The position numbers were made by a program, and so were the translations under genes. The notes beneath the pieces are model-generated. The model made no database searches, was not told the DNA's origin, and saw only the letters and a list, made by a program, of their open reading frames with translations. A DNA stretch of 64,000 nt from Lysobacter defluvii IMMIB APB-9 = DSM 18482 (GTDB lineage Bacteria; Pseudomonadota; Gammaproteobacteria; Xanthomonadales; Xanthomonadaceae): positions 372,001 to 436,000 of the forward strand of contig NZ_AUHT01000005.1 of assembly GCF_000423325.1 (NCBI RefSeq). Reading direction: 5' to 3'. Of the stretch, positions 55,552 to 64,000 are shown piece after piece. Numbering within the stretch: the stretch's first letter is position 1; each line of letters starts with the position of its first letter.

Positions 55552-56876
55552 CCGTCCTCCGGCAACTCGCGCTGCGCGCGCACCACCGCCCACGCGGCCG
55601 CGGTCATGCCGGCGGCGACCCCGATGCCGGTGAGGAACACGATCCCGGAGCCCAGCGCCGCCAGCCCCTTGTGCATCCACACGAACGCCAGGTCACCGCC
55701 CCGGTAGACCACGGTGTCGATGGCGGCCTTGGCCTTGTAGCGGGACTCGCGGTCGACCCGGGTGTACAGCGTCTCGCGCGCCGGCTTGGCCAGGGAGAAC
55801 TCGCCGCCGCGCAGGACCACCTGGACGATAGCCACCATCAGCGGCAGGGGCGAGGCGGCAAGCAGGCAGTAGCCGGCCAGGATCGCCAGCGCCGGCCCGA
55901 GCAGCGCCGGGGCCACGCCGAAGCGCCGCAACAGCCAGCGCGTGAGCAGCAGCTGCACGACCAGGGTGAGGCCGTTGACCGCCCAGTCGAGGGTCGCGTA
56001 GTAGCGGGTGGCCGCCTCCGCGCCAGGGAAGTACTCGCGCACGATCGCCGCCTGCTCGTTGTACAGCAGCGTCCCCACGCCTACGCCGAAGAACAGCATC
56101 AGGGCCAGCGCCCGCAGCAACGGGCGCTCGAGGATCAGCCGCAGACCCGCGAGCACGGAACCGCCCATCGCCTCCTCGCCACTGGCCTCGCCGTGGCGCC
56201 GCTCGCGGCGGATGGCCCACGGCCTCAGCTTGAGGATGCACAGCAGGCACACCGCCAGGAACACCGCCGAGACCAGCAGCAGGTTCGCCACGCCCACCGT
56301 GCCCACCAGCGTGCGGGTGATCGCCGGCCCCGCCAGCGCGCCGATGGTGCCGCCGGCGCCGATGTAGCCGTAGACCTTCCGGGCGTCCTCGTTGTCGAAG
56401 ACGTCGGCCATGAACGACCAGAACACAGTGACGGCGAACAGGTTGAACACCGCCACCCAGATGAAGAACGCGGCGCCACGCCCGGACACACCCGTGTGGA
56501 ACAGCCAGTGGAACGCGACCAGGCAGGCGATGAAGACGAGGTACACCACGGGCAGGAACACCCGCCGCGGGAAGCGCGCGACCAGCGCTCCGTAGAGCGG
56601 CTGCAGCGCCACCATGGCCAGGAAGGTCCCGCTGAACAGCACCTGCAGCGTGTAGTCGCCCAACGCGTAGCCGTGGCCGGCGGCCCAGTCGACCAGCCAG
56701 CGCGGGAACACCGCCTCCGCGTTGCCCGAGGCACCCATCGCGTCGCGGACCGGGCGAAGCACGTAGTAGCCGCACAGCAGGCTGAAGAAGTACAGCAGCG
56801 ACCACCAGAGCGGCGGCGAGCCGGCCAGCGCGTCGCGGAAGCGATGCACCCGGTGCGCGAAGGACGGGGGGCTCAT
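55539..56876 (-). CDS. Major facilitator superfamily transporter
   Basis: The 445-residue protein has about twelve membrane segments, beginning PLWWSLLYFFSLLCGYYVLRPVRDAMG, with the cytoplasmic loop motif YGALVARFPRR between segments two and three. The YYVLRPVRD start and the overall pattern recall proteins related to the ATP/ADP translocase branch, so a nucleotide or unknown organic substrate is possible; this is weak. It overlaps the M48 gene by four bases, the third gene of a lemA-M48-MFS operon. Confidence 0.82.
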   Translation of the reverse strand: MSPPSFAHRVHRFRDALAGSPPLWWSLLYFFSLLCGYYVLRPVRDAMGASGNAEAVFPRWLVDWAAGHGYALGDYTLQVLFSGTFLAMVALQPLYGALVARFPRRVFLPVVYLVFIACLVAFHWLFHTGVSGRGAAFFIWVAVFNLFAVTVFWSFMADVFDNEDARKVYGYIGAGGTIGALAGPAITRTLVGTVGVANLLLVSAVFLAVCLLCILKLRPWAIRRERRHGEASGEEAMGGSVLAGLRLILERPLLRALALMLFFGVGVGTLLYNEQAAIVREYFPGAEAATRYYATLDWAVNGLTLVVQLLLTRWLLRRFGVAPALLGPALAILAGYCLLAASPLPLMVAIVQVVLRGGEFSLAKPARETLYTRVDRESRYKAKAAIDTVVYRGGDLAFVWMHKGLAALGSGIVFLTGIGVAAGMTAAAWAVVRAQRELPEDGRAQ

Positions 56877-58780
56877 GCCCGTCCCGGCAGGGGCGGCAGA
56901 GGACAGTGCAACATCGCGCAGACGGTGCGGAGCAGTTCGGACTCCGCGACGCTGATCCTGCCGTCGTGCGAGATCGCCACCGTCACTGCTTCCACCAGCA
57001 CCCGCTTGGCCAGCGGATCCAGCGCATCCAGCGGTACCCAGACCTGCTCCAGGGCGTGCGGCGCGTTCGTCGGCGGCCGGTACTCGATGCTGGCTGCCGG
57101 CAGGATCCGCTGCATGCCGGCCAGGTAGGCGTGCCGGGCCCCGACGGCGTCACCGTGCCCGGCCGAGGCGACGACCGCCAGCAGCGTTGCAATCTCGTTG
57201 CGCAGGGCAGCCGGCTGCCGGCGCCCGATGCCCGCGTGCCGCGCCGGCGAGAGTGACTCGCGCAGCTGCAGGGTCAGCACCCGCCCCAGGCAATACTCGA
57301 ACAGAGAGAGCTGCCCGTCCGCCATGCCGACCGCATGCACCGCATCCAGGAACAGTTCCAGCTGCGGCCGCGGCCGGCGGCGCAGAACCGGGAAGGCCAG
57401 TTCGGCCAGCGGAATGCGGAGCATCGGATGCAGGCCGGACAGCTGCTGCCGGTGGAGCTGGTCCGCATCCACCGCGATGGTCTGGCCGAGCCGGGTACGG
57501 ATCGCCTCCAGCTGGAGCGCCGAAATGCCCGGGTCGGGATCCAGCAGCAGGCCGAGCACCAGCGCCATGACCCGCTCGCGCGCGGACGCGAGCTGCCGCA
57601 GCTCGGGCGACAGCGCGGCGAGAATGCCATCGGCGGCGATGCGGTCGTCCTGGCCCGGGTTGGCGACCTGCGCGGCCACCTCGCCAGGCTCGACCCGCTG
57701 CTCGCTGCCGATCGCCGGCAATCCGCCTGCGTGGAAGCCCATGTGGGCGTCCTCGTCGAGTCCCAGCGGCGGCCGCTCCATCCAGCGGTCGGCCAGGCGG
57801 TCGAGGTCGGCCGGCCGGAAACCCGGCTCCAGGACCTGGATGCGCTCGAGCAGCGGCGGATGGGTGGCGAACAGGCGCGCGGCCAGGCTGCCGTATGCCA
57901 CGCCCTCGCCGAACAGCATGTGGCTGACTTCCTCGGCGTCACCGCGCGAGGACAGTTCCGAACCGTCCGCCAGTCCCCCGATCTTCTTCAGTGCGCCCGC
58001 GAGACCGGCCCGCTGGCGGGTGAACTGCACCGCGCTGGCATCGGCAAGGCGCTCGCGGCTGCGCGAGACCGCCGCCCGGATCATGCGCGCGAAGAGCAGG
58101 CCCACCCACCCCACCACGAGCGCGACCAGCCCCACCAGCACCAGCGGGGCACCGCCCCCCGCACCACGACCGCGCGGATCGTGCGAGAGCGGACCGAAGC
58201 GGAGCAGCCGCTGGCCGATCAGCGCGATCACCGAGATCCCGAACAGCACGCCCACCAGCCGCAGGTTCAAGCGCATGTCGCCGTTGAGGATGTGGCTGAA
58301 TTCGTGGGCGACCACCCCCTGCAGCTCGTAGCGGTTGAGGCGGTCGAGCGCCCCGCGGGTGACGGCGACCACCGCATCGGAGGTCGAGTGCCCGGCGGCG
58401 AACGCGTTGATGCCGGCTTCGCGCTCGAGCACGTACAGGCCCGGCACCGGGATCCCCGACGCGATGGCGACCTCCTCGACCACGTTGCGGAGTCGGCGCA
58501 GGTCCGGATCGGTCGTGTCCTCGGGTACGCGTTCCCCCCCGAGCTGCTGCGCGACGACCTCCCCGCCGCCGGACAGGCTGGACAGCCGGTACAGCGAACC
58601 CAGCCCGATAATCGCCAGCGTGATGACCGCCACCCAGGCGAGCACCTCCGGCGAGGGGCCGACGATCGACCAGGCGATCAGCTCCAGCGCGCCGACGATC
58701 ATCAGCACGGCCAGCGCGAACAGCACCACCAGCCAGCGGCTGGAGCGCCGTGCCGCGGCCTGGAGCTCGAAGAAGTTCAC
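56873..58780 (-). CDS. M48 family membrane metallopeptidase (HtpX-like) with C-terminal extension
   Basis: The 635-residue protein has two N-terminal membrane segments (about 17-38 and 47-65), the zinc motif VVAHEFSHILNGD with His159, Glu160 and His163, two more membrane segments (about 175-232) and the downstream glutamate region RLADASAVQFTR. The N-terminal 330 residues are HtpX-like; the final 300 are an extra helical domain with a TerB-like ending (AVTVAISHDGRISVAESELLR). It lies 19 bases after lemA. Probable role: membrane protein quality control. Confidence 0.87.
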   Translation of the reverse strand: MNFFELQAAARRSSRWLVVLFALAVLMIVGALELIAWSIVGPSPEVLAWVAVITLAIIGLGSLYRLSSLSGGGEVVAQQLGGERVPEDTTDPDLRRLRNVVEEVAIASGIPVPGLYVLEREAGINAFAAGHSTSDAVVAVTRGALDRLNRYELQGVVAHEFSHILNGDMRLNLRLVGVLFGISVIALIGQRLLRFGPLSHDPRGRGAGGGAPLVLVGLVALVVGWVGLLFARMIRAAVSRSRERLADASAVQFTRQRAGLAGALKKIGGLADGSELSSRGDAEEVSHMLFGEGVAYGSLAARLFATHPPLLERIQVLEPGFRPADLDRLADRWMERPPLGLDEDAHMGFHAGGLPAIGSEQRVEPGEVAAQVANPGQDDRIAADGILAALSPELRQLASARERVMALVLGLLLDPDPGISALQLEAIRTRLGQTIAVDADQLHRQQLSGLHPMLRIPLAELAFPVLRRRPRPQLELFLDAVHAVGMADGQLSLFEYCLGRVLTLQLRESLSPARHAGIGRRQPAALRNEIATLLAVVASAGHGDAVGARHAYLAGMQRILPAASIEYRPPTNAPHALEQVWVPLDALDPLAKRVLVEAVTVAISHDGRISVAESELLRTVCAMLHCPLPPLPGRA

Positions 58781-58799
58781 CGGACCGCGCTATCGGGCG

Positions 58800-59405
58800 T
58801 CAGGCGCTCTCGCCGAAGCGGACCTGCGGGGCCTCGCGCATTTCCCGGCGATCGGCCGGGATCGACAGCATGGACGCGGGCTCGAAGCCGAAATTGCCGG
58901 CCACCAGGCTGGACGGGAACATCTCGCGCCGGTTGTTGTAGGCCATGACCGCATCGTTGTAGGCCTGCCGCGCAAAGGCGAGGCGGTTCTCGGTGCTGGT
59001 CAGCTCCTCGGTCAGTTGCGCCATGGTGCGGTCGGCCTTCAGCTCGGGATAGGCCTCGCTGACCATCATCAGCCGGCCCAGCGCGCCCTCGAGCGCGCCC
59101 TCCGCCCGGCCCAGGCGGGCCATTGCGTCCGGGTCGCCGGCCTTGCCCTTGGCGGCCGCCAGTCCGCTGACCGCGGCGCCGCGGGCGGCGATCACCGCCT
59201 CCAGGGTCTCGCTCTCGTGGGCGAGGTAGCGCTTTGCCGTCTCGACCAGGTTGGGAATCAGCTCGAAGCGGCGCTGCAGCTGCACGTCGATCTGCGCGAA
59301 TGCGTTGCGCCAGGCGTTGCGCAGGGCGACAAGCCGGTTGTAGGTACCCACGGCCCAGGCCACGGCCAAGGCGATCAAACCCAATGGAATCAGGAAGCTG
59401 AACAT
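58800..59405 (-). CDS. LemA family protein
   Basis: The 201-residue product has an N-terminal membrane helix (about 3-21), then YNRLVALRNAWRNAFAQIDVQLQRR and the long helical bundle with YPELKADRTMAQLTEELTSTENR and YNNRREMFPSSLVAGNFGF, the LemA hallmarks. LemA proteins are anchored with a cytoplasmic or periplasmic helical domain; function is unclear. ATG 59405 was chosen at the helix start. The downstream M48 protease gene is a frequent partner of lemA. Confidence 0.92.
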   Translation of the reverse strand: MFSFLIPLGLIALAVAWAVGTYNRLVALRNAWRNAFAQIDVQLQRRFELIPNLVETAKRYLAHESETLEAVIAARGAAVSGLAAAKGKAGDPDAMARLGRAEGALEGALGRLMMVSEAYPELKADRTMAQLTEELTSTENRLAFARQAYNDAVMAYNNRREMFPSSLVAGNFGFEPASMLSIPADRREMREAPQVRFGESA

Positions 59406-59435
59406 GGTTGTTCGCGCACCTCGGGAAACCGGCGT

Positions 59436-59441
59436 TATGAT
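59436..59441 (+). promoter_or_regulatory. -10 box of the serine hydrolase gene
   Basis: TATGAT, 34 bases before the ATG at 59476, in the short gap to divergent lemA. No clear -35 was found. Confidence 0.35.
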
Positions 59442-59475
59442 CGGATGAACCCAGCATACGCAGGCGTTGGAGCCG

Positions 59476-60894
59476 ATGAAAGACAGCACGCACCATTCGC
59501 GCCGCACCCCCCGCCGTCTGCTGGCCCTCGGCATCCTCCTGACCCTGGCCGTGGGCACTGCCGCGCAGACCCCGCCCGGTCCGGCGGGCGAGGCCGACGC
59601 CACGCTGGCGCCGGCTGGATCCACCCTGCCGACCGTCGAGCCCGACGTCCTGGCACCGCCGGTGTCCAGCGTACCGGCACCCGTCGAGTCGGCCCTGGAG
59701 ACCGGGCCGGAACTGCCCGCCGGATTCCACGTCCCGACCTTCGAGGCCATCGCCCAGCAGATGGTCGCCGACCAGCGCGTGCCCGGGCTGGCCATGGCCA
59801 TCGTCCACAACGGCAAGGTGCTCAGCGCGCGCGGCTACGGCATCACCGACGTCAGCGACGCCGAGCCGGTCGACGCGCACACCGTGTTCCGGCTGGCCTC
59901 GCTGTCCAAGGGCTTCGCCGGCACCATGGCCGGGCTGCTGGTTGCCGACGGCGCGATGCGCTGGGACAGCAAGCTGGTCGACTACATGCCGGACTTCCAG
60001 CTCAGCCGGCCCGGCGCCGCCGAGCGGATCACCGTGGCCGACCTGCTGAGCCACCGGGTCGGGCTGTCGCGCAACGCCTACGACCGGGACCTGGAGCGCT
60101 ACGTCTCCTATCGCGAACTGACGCAGAAGCTGGCGACCGCGCCGCTGCAGTGCGAGCCGGGCACCTGCTACGCCTACCAGAACGTGGCCTTCAGCCTGGT
60201 CGGCGACATCATGTTCGCGGCCACGGGCGACTTCTATGCCCAGCAGGTGCAGCGCCGCCTGCTCAAGCCACTGGGGATGAACGACGCCAGCCTCGGACTG
60301 GAAGGCATCGAGTCCAGCGCACGCTGGGCCAAGCCACATGTGCGCGGGCGCGGCGGCTGGGTGTCGGTGATGCCCAAGCCGACCTATTACGAGGTGGGAC
60401 CCGCCGCCGGTGTCAACGCGAGCGCCAGCGACATGGCCCAGTGGCTGATCGCCCAGACCGGCCACCGGCCCGACGTGATCCCGAAGCCGCTGCTGGCCAC
60501 CCTGCACTCGCCGCTGGTCGAGACCCCCTACCAGACGCGTACCGCGGCCTGGCGCCGTGCCCGGCTCGACTCGGCCGGGTATGGGCTGGGCTGGCGCGTA
60601 TACGAGTACGAAGGCCACCGCGTGGCGTACCACGCCGGCGCGGTGCAGGGCTATCGCGGCATGATCGCGGTGGTGCCCGAGCTTGAGCTGGGCATCGCCC
60701 TGATGTGGAACGGCGAGAGCACGATCCCGTCCTCGATGCTGCCGACGATCCTGGACCGCGCATTCGACATGCCGTCGGAACTGACCGCATGGCTGAGCAT
60801 CGACTTCGATCCCTCGCGCATGTATGCCGAGGCCGTCGAGGAAGGCCACGCGCCGGGCAGCAGCTCCGGCCGCGCCTCCGCCGCACCGCGGTAA
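59476..60894 (+). CDS. Exported class C beta-lactamase-like serine hydrolase
   Basis: The 472-residue protein has a signal peptide (about 12-30), a proline-rich linker (30-85) and a beta-lactamase/PBP4-like domain with the nucleophile motif S-L-S-K at 142-145 (LASLSKGFAGT), a Y-x-N motif in CYAYQNVAFS and a final H-x-G in YHAGAVQGYRG in place of K-T-G. This set suits esterases or D-amino peptidases of the family as well as lactamases, so resistance should not be assumed. ATG 59476 follows GGAG. Confidence 0.88.
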   Translation: MKDSTHHSRRTPRRLLALGILLTLAVGTAAQTPPGPAGEADATLAPAGSTLPTVEPDVLAPPVSSVPAPVESALETGPELPAGFHVPTFEAIAQQMVADQRVPGLAMAIVHNGKVLSARGYGITDVSDAEPVDAHTVFRLASLSKGFAGTMAGLLVADGAMRWDSKLVDYMPDFQLSRPGAAERITVADLLSHRVGLSRNAYDRDLERYVSYRELTQKLATAPLQCEPGTCYAYQNVAFSLVGDIMFAATGDFYAQQVQRRLLKPLGMNDASLGLEGIESSARWAKPHVRGRGGWVSVMPKPTYYEVGPAAGVNASASDMAQWLIAQTGHRPDVIPKPLLATLHSPLVETPYQTRTAAWRRARLDSAGYGLGWRVYEYEGHRVAYHAGAVQGYRGMIAVVPELELGIALMWNGESTIPSSMLPTILDRAFDMPSELTAWLSIDFDPSRMYAEAVEEGHAPGSSSGRASAAPR

Positions 60895-60910
60895 GCACCG
60901 CATAAACACG

Positions 60911-60943
60911 AACCCCCTCCCGCCTGGGCAGCGGGAGGGGGTT
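60911..60943. terminator. Strong inverted repeat between convergent genes
   Basis: A perfect 13-base stem AACCCCCTCCCGC/GCGGGAGGGGGTT with a seven-base loop lies 17 bases after the serine hydrolase stop and before the end of the histone-like gene. T-rich sequence on the plus side is not immediate (CAAGTTT, then CGTTTTTT), so it may act as a bidirectional terminator or hairpin. Confidence 0.7.
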
Positions 60944-60970
60944 CAAGTTTCCGTCGTTTTTTCCAGCCGG

Positions 60971-61759
60971 TCAGATCATCGGTGACGGCGTCACCGGCAT
61001 CGGGCGCGGCTGCTCGGCCTTCTTGGTGCGGCGCGTTGCCTTGCGGGTGGCCGGCTTGTTGGCGGCGGTCTTGCTGGCCGATGCCTTCCTGGCGGGGGCC
61101 TTCTTTGCCGTCGCCTTCTTGGCGGTTGCCTTCTTGGCGGTTGCCTTCTTGGCGGTTGCCTTCTTCGCGGTTGCCTTCTTCGCGGTTGCCTTCTTGGCCG
61201 TCGCCTTCTTTGCGGTGGCCTTCTTGGCCGTCGCCTTCTTTGCGGTGGCCTTCTTGGCCGTCGCCTTCTTTGCGGTGGCCTTCTTCGCGGTTGCCTTCTT
61301 CGCGGTCGCCTTCTTGGCAGTGGCCTTCTTTGCAGTGGCCTTCTTTGCAGTGGCCTTCTTGGAAGTGGCCTTCTTGGAAGTGGCCTTCTTGGAAGTGGCC
61401 TTCTTCGCCGTCGCCTTCTTGGCGGTTGCCTTCTTGGCGGTGACCTTCTTCGCGGTGGCCTTCTTGGCGGTTGCCTTCTTCGTGGTTGCCTTCTTGGCCG
61501 TCGCCTTCTTCGCGGTCGCCTTCTTGGCGGTGGCCTTCTTGGCAGTGGCCTTCTTCGCGGTAGCCTTCTTCGCGGTGGCCTTCTTCGCGGTGGCCTTCTT
61601 CGCGGTGGCCTTCTTCGCGGTGGCCTTCTTTGCAGCGGCCTTCTTCGGGGCGGTCACGCCGTTGCCGGTGGAGCCGGCGGTGGTGGTGGTCTCGCCGGGA
61701 TTGGCGTTCTCCGTGGCGCCGCTGGTAGCGGTGTCCCTTGCGGTTTTCCTGGTGGCCAT
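60971..61759 (-). CDS. Histone H1-like lysine/alanine repeat protein
   Basis: The 262-residue product has a 38-residue Thr/Gly-rich N-terminus, 36 consecutive pentapeptides of KKATA type (39-218), and a basic C-terminus ending in MPVTPSPMI. Such proteins resemble the C-terminal tail of histone H1 and bacterial AlgP/BpH1 proteins, which bind DNA non-specifically. It is highly basic and disordered. Substitutions are few (AAA, ATT, KVT, three KKATS). GAGGAG precedes the ATG. Copy number of such repeats varies between strains in related proteins. Confidence 0.88.
   Translation of the reverse strand: MATRKTARDTATSGATENANPGETTTTAGSTGNGVTAPKKAAAKKATAKKATAKKATAKKATAKKATAKKATAKKATAKKATAKKATAKKATTKKATAKKATAKKVTAKKATAKKATAKKATSKKATSKKATSKKATAKKATAKKATAKKATAKKATAKKATAKKATAKKATAKKATAKKATAKKATAKKATAKKATAKKATAKKATAKKATAKKATAKKAPARKASASKTAANKPATRKATRRTKKAEQPRPMPVTPSPMI
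61106..61645. repeat. 36-copy 15-base tandem repeat in the histone-like gene
   Basis: The plus strand reads GCCTTCTTNGCGGTN repeatedly for 540 bases, 36 units of 15 bases, each coding for one KKATA-type unit on the minus strand. Third positions vary among units but the amino acids do not, so selection has kept the protein. The repeat is prone to slippage. Confidence 0.9.
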
Positions 61760-62098
61760 TGGTGGCTCCTCGTCAGTGGTCTATCGGGGTTACAGCCCAG
61801 TACCAAGCAAATGCCGTGGGCGGTGCCCATGGCCAACCGCCAGTGCAACGCGCACCGGAACGGATCGGGTCCGGCCATGCCTTCCCGACACACGGCGCGG
61901 AGTGCGCGCGCATGCGTATGCGGCCCCGTCATGGACGAGGCGGGAAGCGATGGCCTGGAGAGGGACGTCGTGCACGAGTGAGTGCGGAAGAGAAACCGGC
62001 CCGTACCGTTCGTCCCGTGGGAGAAGGTCAAGGCGTGCAGCGCGCGTTGTCGCGTAGGTTTTTCTCACTTGCTTCCGCAGGAGACGTCTGCTTCGCGA
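61760..62098 (-). other. Long upstream region of the histone-like gene
   Basis: About 340 bases without a supported gene lie between the promoter at 62099-62127 and the ATG. Short ORFs in both strands show no recognisable domain. A GGCGGT-N11-ACCGCC dyad occurs at 61819-61841. It could be a long 5' leader or hold a small RNA; I see no tRNA, riboswitch or known sRNA signature. Confidence 0.4.
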
Positions 62099-62127
62099 AA
62101 CCTAATCACGCTGCAGTAGGGTGTCAA
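62099..62127 (-). promoter_or_regulatory. Sigma-70-type promoter, TTGACA-N17-TAGGTT
   Basis: On the minus strand TTGACA (62127-62122) is followed after 17 bases by TAGGTT (62104-62099). It lies just downstream of the gcvH terminator and reads towards the histone-like gene. Transcription would begin near 62091, giving a leader of about 330 bases. Confidence 0.6.
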
Positions 62128-62159
62128 CAACACACGCGATTGACTACGACCAAAGGGCA

Positions 62160-62193
62160 ACAAAAAACCCGCGCCGTTTTCGTGGCGCGGGTT
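62160..62193 (-). terminator. Intrinsic terminator after gcvH
   Basis: On the minus strand AACCCGCGCC/GGCGCGGGTT form a 10-base stem with an eight-base loop, followed by a run of T's. It lies 38 bases after the gcvH stop. Confidence 0.88.
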
Positions 62194-62230
62194 CGATTTC
62201 CACTCGGGAAGGGACGCGATTCTTCGTGGC

Positions 62231-62626
62231 TCAGCCTTCGTCGGCCTCGACCATCCGCGCGTATGCGTCGGCATCCATCAGCTCGTTGAGCTGGTCGGCG
62301 TCGTCGACCTCAAGGGTGAACAACCAGCCTTCGCCGAACGCATCCTCGTTGACCGTCTCCGGGGTATCGGTCAGCGCCTCGTTGACCGAGACGACGGTGC
62401 CGGCGACGGGGGCGTAGATGTCCGACGCGGCCTTGACCGATTCCACGACCGCGATCGCCGCGCCCGCATCGAAGTGGTCGCCCGGCTCCGGGAGCTCCAC
62501 GTACACCAGGTCTCCGAGCTGGCCCTGGGCATGGTCGGAGATGCCGACGGTGACCTTGCCGTCGCCCTCCACGCGCACCCACTCGTGCGACTTCATGAAC
62601 TTCAGGTCACCAGGGATCTCGCTCAT
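62231..62626 (-). CDS. gcvH: Glycine cleavage system H protein
   Basis: GcvH carries the lipoyl arm that shuttles the aminomethyl group of glycine. The 131-residue product has the lipoylation Lys65 in [14 protein letters not shown], preceded by [22 protein letters not shown]. Length is typical. ATG 62626 follows GGAGAG. It lies 72 bases downstream of gcvT, with a TACACT box in between, so it may be transcribed separately as well. Confidence 0.95.
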   Translation of the reverse strand: MSEIPGDLKFMKSHEWVRVEGDGKVTVGISDHAQGQLGDLVYVELPEPGDHFDAGAAIAVVESVKAASDIYAPVAGTVVSVNEALTDTPETVNEDAFGEGWLFTLEVDDADQLNELMDADAYARMVEADEG

Positions 62627-62662
62627 GGCATTGCTCTCCGCCAGGGGGAAGGAAGGGCGCAC

Positions 62663-62668
62663 AGTGTA
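62663..62668 (-). promoter_or_regulatory. -10 box of gcvH
   Basis: TACACT on the minus strand, 36 bases before the gcvH ATG. No clear -35 was found. Confidence 0.35.
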
Positions 62669-62698
62669 CTGGCGCCATGGGGATCATGGACCACGGAA

Positions 62699-63817
62699 TC
62701 AGCCGGCGATACCCGGGGCCGCCTCGCCATTCTTGACGAACGGCGCCGCCACCACGCGCACCGGAACCTCCTTGCCGCGGATGTCCACCCGCACGCCCGT
62801 GGTACCGGGAGCGAAGTCGCCGGCCGGCACGCGCGCCAGCGCGATCGCCTTGCCGGTGGTCGGCGAGAACGTGCCCGACAGGATCTCGCCCTCCCCCGCC
62901 GGGGTCAGCACCTTCTGCCCGTGGCGCAGCACACCGCGCTCGTCCATCACCAGCGCGATGAGCTGCCGCGGCACGCCGGCCGACTTCTGCTGCTCCAGCG
63001 CGGCACGGCCGATGAAGTCGCGCCCCTCCTCCAGCGACACGGTCCAGCCCAGGCCGGCCTCGTAGGGCGTGACCGACTCGTCCATGTCCTGCCCGTAGAG
63101 GTTCAGTCCCGCCTCCAGGCGCAGTGTGTCGCGCGCACCCAGGCCCGCCGGCCGCACGCCGGCATCGAGCAGCGCCTGCCACAGCGCCGGTGCCTGGTGC
63201 GCGGGCAGCACGACCTCGAACCCGTCCTCGCCGGTGTAGCCGGTGCGAGCGACGAACAGCTCGGCGCCGGCCGCGCTGCGCACCGTGGCGCTGGCAAAAC
63301 GGCCGAGCTTCTCCACGGTTTCGCGGTAATCGGCGGCGACCAGGTCGATCACCTTCGAACGGGCGGCCGGACCCTGCACCGCGATGATCCCCAGGTCCTC
63401 GCGCGGCCTGACCTCGACGTCGAACCCGGCCGCGTGCCGGCCGATCCATGCCAGGTCCTTCTCCCGGGTGGAGGCGTTGACCACCATCCGGAAGAACTCC
63501 TCGCCGAGGAAGTAGACGATCAGGTCGTCGATCACCCCGCCCTTCTCGTCGAGCATGCAGGTGTACAGCGCGCGGCCCTGCGCCTTGACCTTGTCGATCG
63601 AGTTGGCGAGCAGGCGGCGCAGGAAATCCCGGGCACCCGCGCCGTGCAGGTCGACCACGGTCATGTGGCTGACGTCGAACATGCCGGCGTCGCGGCGCAC
63701 CTGGTGGTGCTCCTCGATCTGCGAACCGTAGTTGAGCGGCATGTCCCAGCCGCCGAAGTCGACCATGCGCGCGCCCAGCGCGCGGTGGCTGTCGTTTAGG
63801 GTGGTCTTGAGGGTCAT
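62699..63817 (-). CDS. gcvT: Aminomethyltransferase of the glycine cleavage system
   Basis: GcvT transfers the methylene group from GcvH to tetrahydrofolate. The 372-residue product starts [31 protein letters not shown] and contains the folate-binding segments [16 protein letters not shown] and [19 protein letters not shown]. Length is normal. gcvH follows in the same direction; gcvP is not in the window. No glycine riboswitch fits in the 118-base upstream gap. Confidence 0.95.
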   Translation of the reverse strand: MTLKTTLNDSHRALGARMVDFGGWDMPLNYGSQIEEHHQVRRDAGMFDVSHMTVVDLHGAGARDFLRRLLANSIDKVKAQGRALYTCMLDEKGGVIDDLIVYFLGEEFFRMVVNASTREKDLAWIGRHAAGFDVEVRPREDLGIIAVQGPAARSKVIDLVAADYRETVEKLGRFASATVRSAAGAELFVARTGYTGEDGFEVVLPAHQAPALWQALLDAGVRPAGLGARDTLRLEAGLNLYGQDMDESVTPYEAGLGWTVSLEEGRDFIGRAALEQQKSAGVPRQLIALVMDERGVLRHGQKVLTPAGEGEILSGTFSPTTGKAIALARVPAGDFAPGTTGVRVDIRGKEVPVRVVAAPFVKNGEAAPGIAG

Positions 63818-63935
63818 GGCGGTCCGGGGCTGTGGAGGGGGCTGGCCATTATCGGCGATCGGGCCCGGGAAATGCGGCATCGGCGAGCCCCTCCGCGCTA
63901 TGCTCGGCCCACCTCCACGGGGAGCGGACAAGGTG

Positions 63936-64000
63936 ATGCAGGGACTGCACGGCCTTCGCGGGACGCTCTCGCGGCTGATGGCACGTCCGGACTCGATCGT
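63936..64000 (+). CDS. Start of an unidentified gene, cut by the window end
   Basis: An ATG at 63936 (or GTG at 63933) opens a frame that continues to the window end; the 21 visible codons read [20 protein letters not shown] and then Ile. GGGGAGCGGACAAGG lies upstream as a possible ribosome-binding site, and TATGCT at 63899-63904 could be its -10. The protein is too short here to assign. It is divergent from gcvT. Confidence 0.45.
   Translation, partial: MQGLHGLRGTLSRLMARPDSI

Noticed and set aside
59476-60894. Antibiotic-resistance class C beta-lactamase
   Set aside because: The serine and Y-x-N motifs fit, but the final motif is H-x-G rather than K-T-G and the protein has a long linker; esterase or peptidase roles are as likely.
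61106-61645. CRISPR-like repeat array
   Set aside because: The 15-base units are contiguous without spacers and encode the KKATA protein.
61023-62057. Long plus-strand frame rich in [11 protein letters not shown] repeats, looking like a membrane protein
   Set aside because: It is the antisense translation of the KKATA repeats; the minus frame has a ribosome-binding site, conserved amino acids with varying third codon positions, and known family resemblance.
61760-62230. tRNA or known small RNA in the largest gene-free gap
   Set aside because: No cloverleaf or anticodon stem could be drawn; only a promoter, a terminator and a weak dyad were found.
63818-63935. Glycine riboswitch before gcvT
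   Set aside because: The gap is only about 118 bases, shared by two divergent genes, and no tandem aptamer pattern is visible.

Overview
The window is very GC-rich, densely coded DNA from a gammaproteobacterium, most likely a member of the Xanthomonadaceae/Lysobacteraceae (Lysobacter, Luteimonas or Pseudoxanthomonas type). This is inferred from the gene set: hprK and rapZ with a sugar-permease-free PTS, paired pilT/pilU, large TonB-dependent receptors with a KTHKLRDAI N-terminus, a PA2778/PA2779-like pair, many reg_prop sensors, and typical intergenic palindromes. I see no rRNA, tRNA, CRISPR array, insertion sequence or prophage. The content looks chromosomal and mostly core.

Layout. 1-4611: regulatory PTS operon (ptsN end, hprK, rapZ, EIIA-Man, HPr, EI). 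4615-9568: a lipoprotein, MgtE magnesium transporter, a secreted ATP-dependent DNA ligase, then the pyrB-ruvX-yqgE operon. 9711-14557: a CHASE3/PAS histidine kinase with two stand-alone receiver proteins, facing the pilus retraction ATPases PilU and PilT. 14757-19261: proC, a DUF4426 lipoprotein, a C39-like cysteine peptidase pair, a BtuF-like protein, pdxH and dodecin. 19381-22520: aroK-aroB, a WGR protein and hemE. 22507-31103: two giant propeller sensors (a hybrid kinase and a diguanylate cyclase) flanking a glutaredoxin-like protein and L-serine dehydratase. 31149-36252: M23 peptidase, a DUF1521 self-cleavage-domain protein, an HDOD protein, prfC and a possible lysozyme-inhibitor lipoprotein. 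36237-41499: AsmA, CBS protein, glycosyltransferase, mtgA, hslO. 41637-50127: a probable barrel protein and two paralogous TonB-dependent receptors enclosing a TPR/aspartyl beta-hydroxylase protein. 50293-55516: GTP-type PEP carboxykinase and a TetR regulator divergent from fadE. 55539-60894: LemA-M48-MFS operon and a class C beta-lactamase-like hydrolase. 60971-64000: a histone H1-like KKATA-repeat protein, gcvH, gcvT and the start of another gene.

How the parts connect. The PTS genes probably form a signalling phosphorelay, since no EIIB/EIIC is present here. Carbon and nitrogen flow appear again as sdaA, gcvT/gcvH, pckG and fadE. The tetR/fadE intergenic region carries a CAAAC-N4-GTTTG palindrome overlapping a -35 box, pointing to fatty-acid-responsive control. 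The two receptor genes share an almost identical promoter and 5' leader, so they are likely co-regulated. Several genes (yqgE, aroK, the WGR gene, the M23 gene) have a -10 box exactly six bases before ATG and no Shine-Dalgarno, which suggests leaderless mRNAs. The most unusual items are the DUF1521 protein with an intact GDPHVD cleavage motif, the conserved receptor leaders, the 12-bp hairpin carrying both stop codons of convergent fadE and the MFS gene, and the periplasmic ligase preceded by a perfect palindrome.
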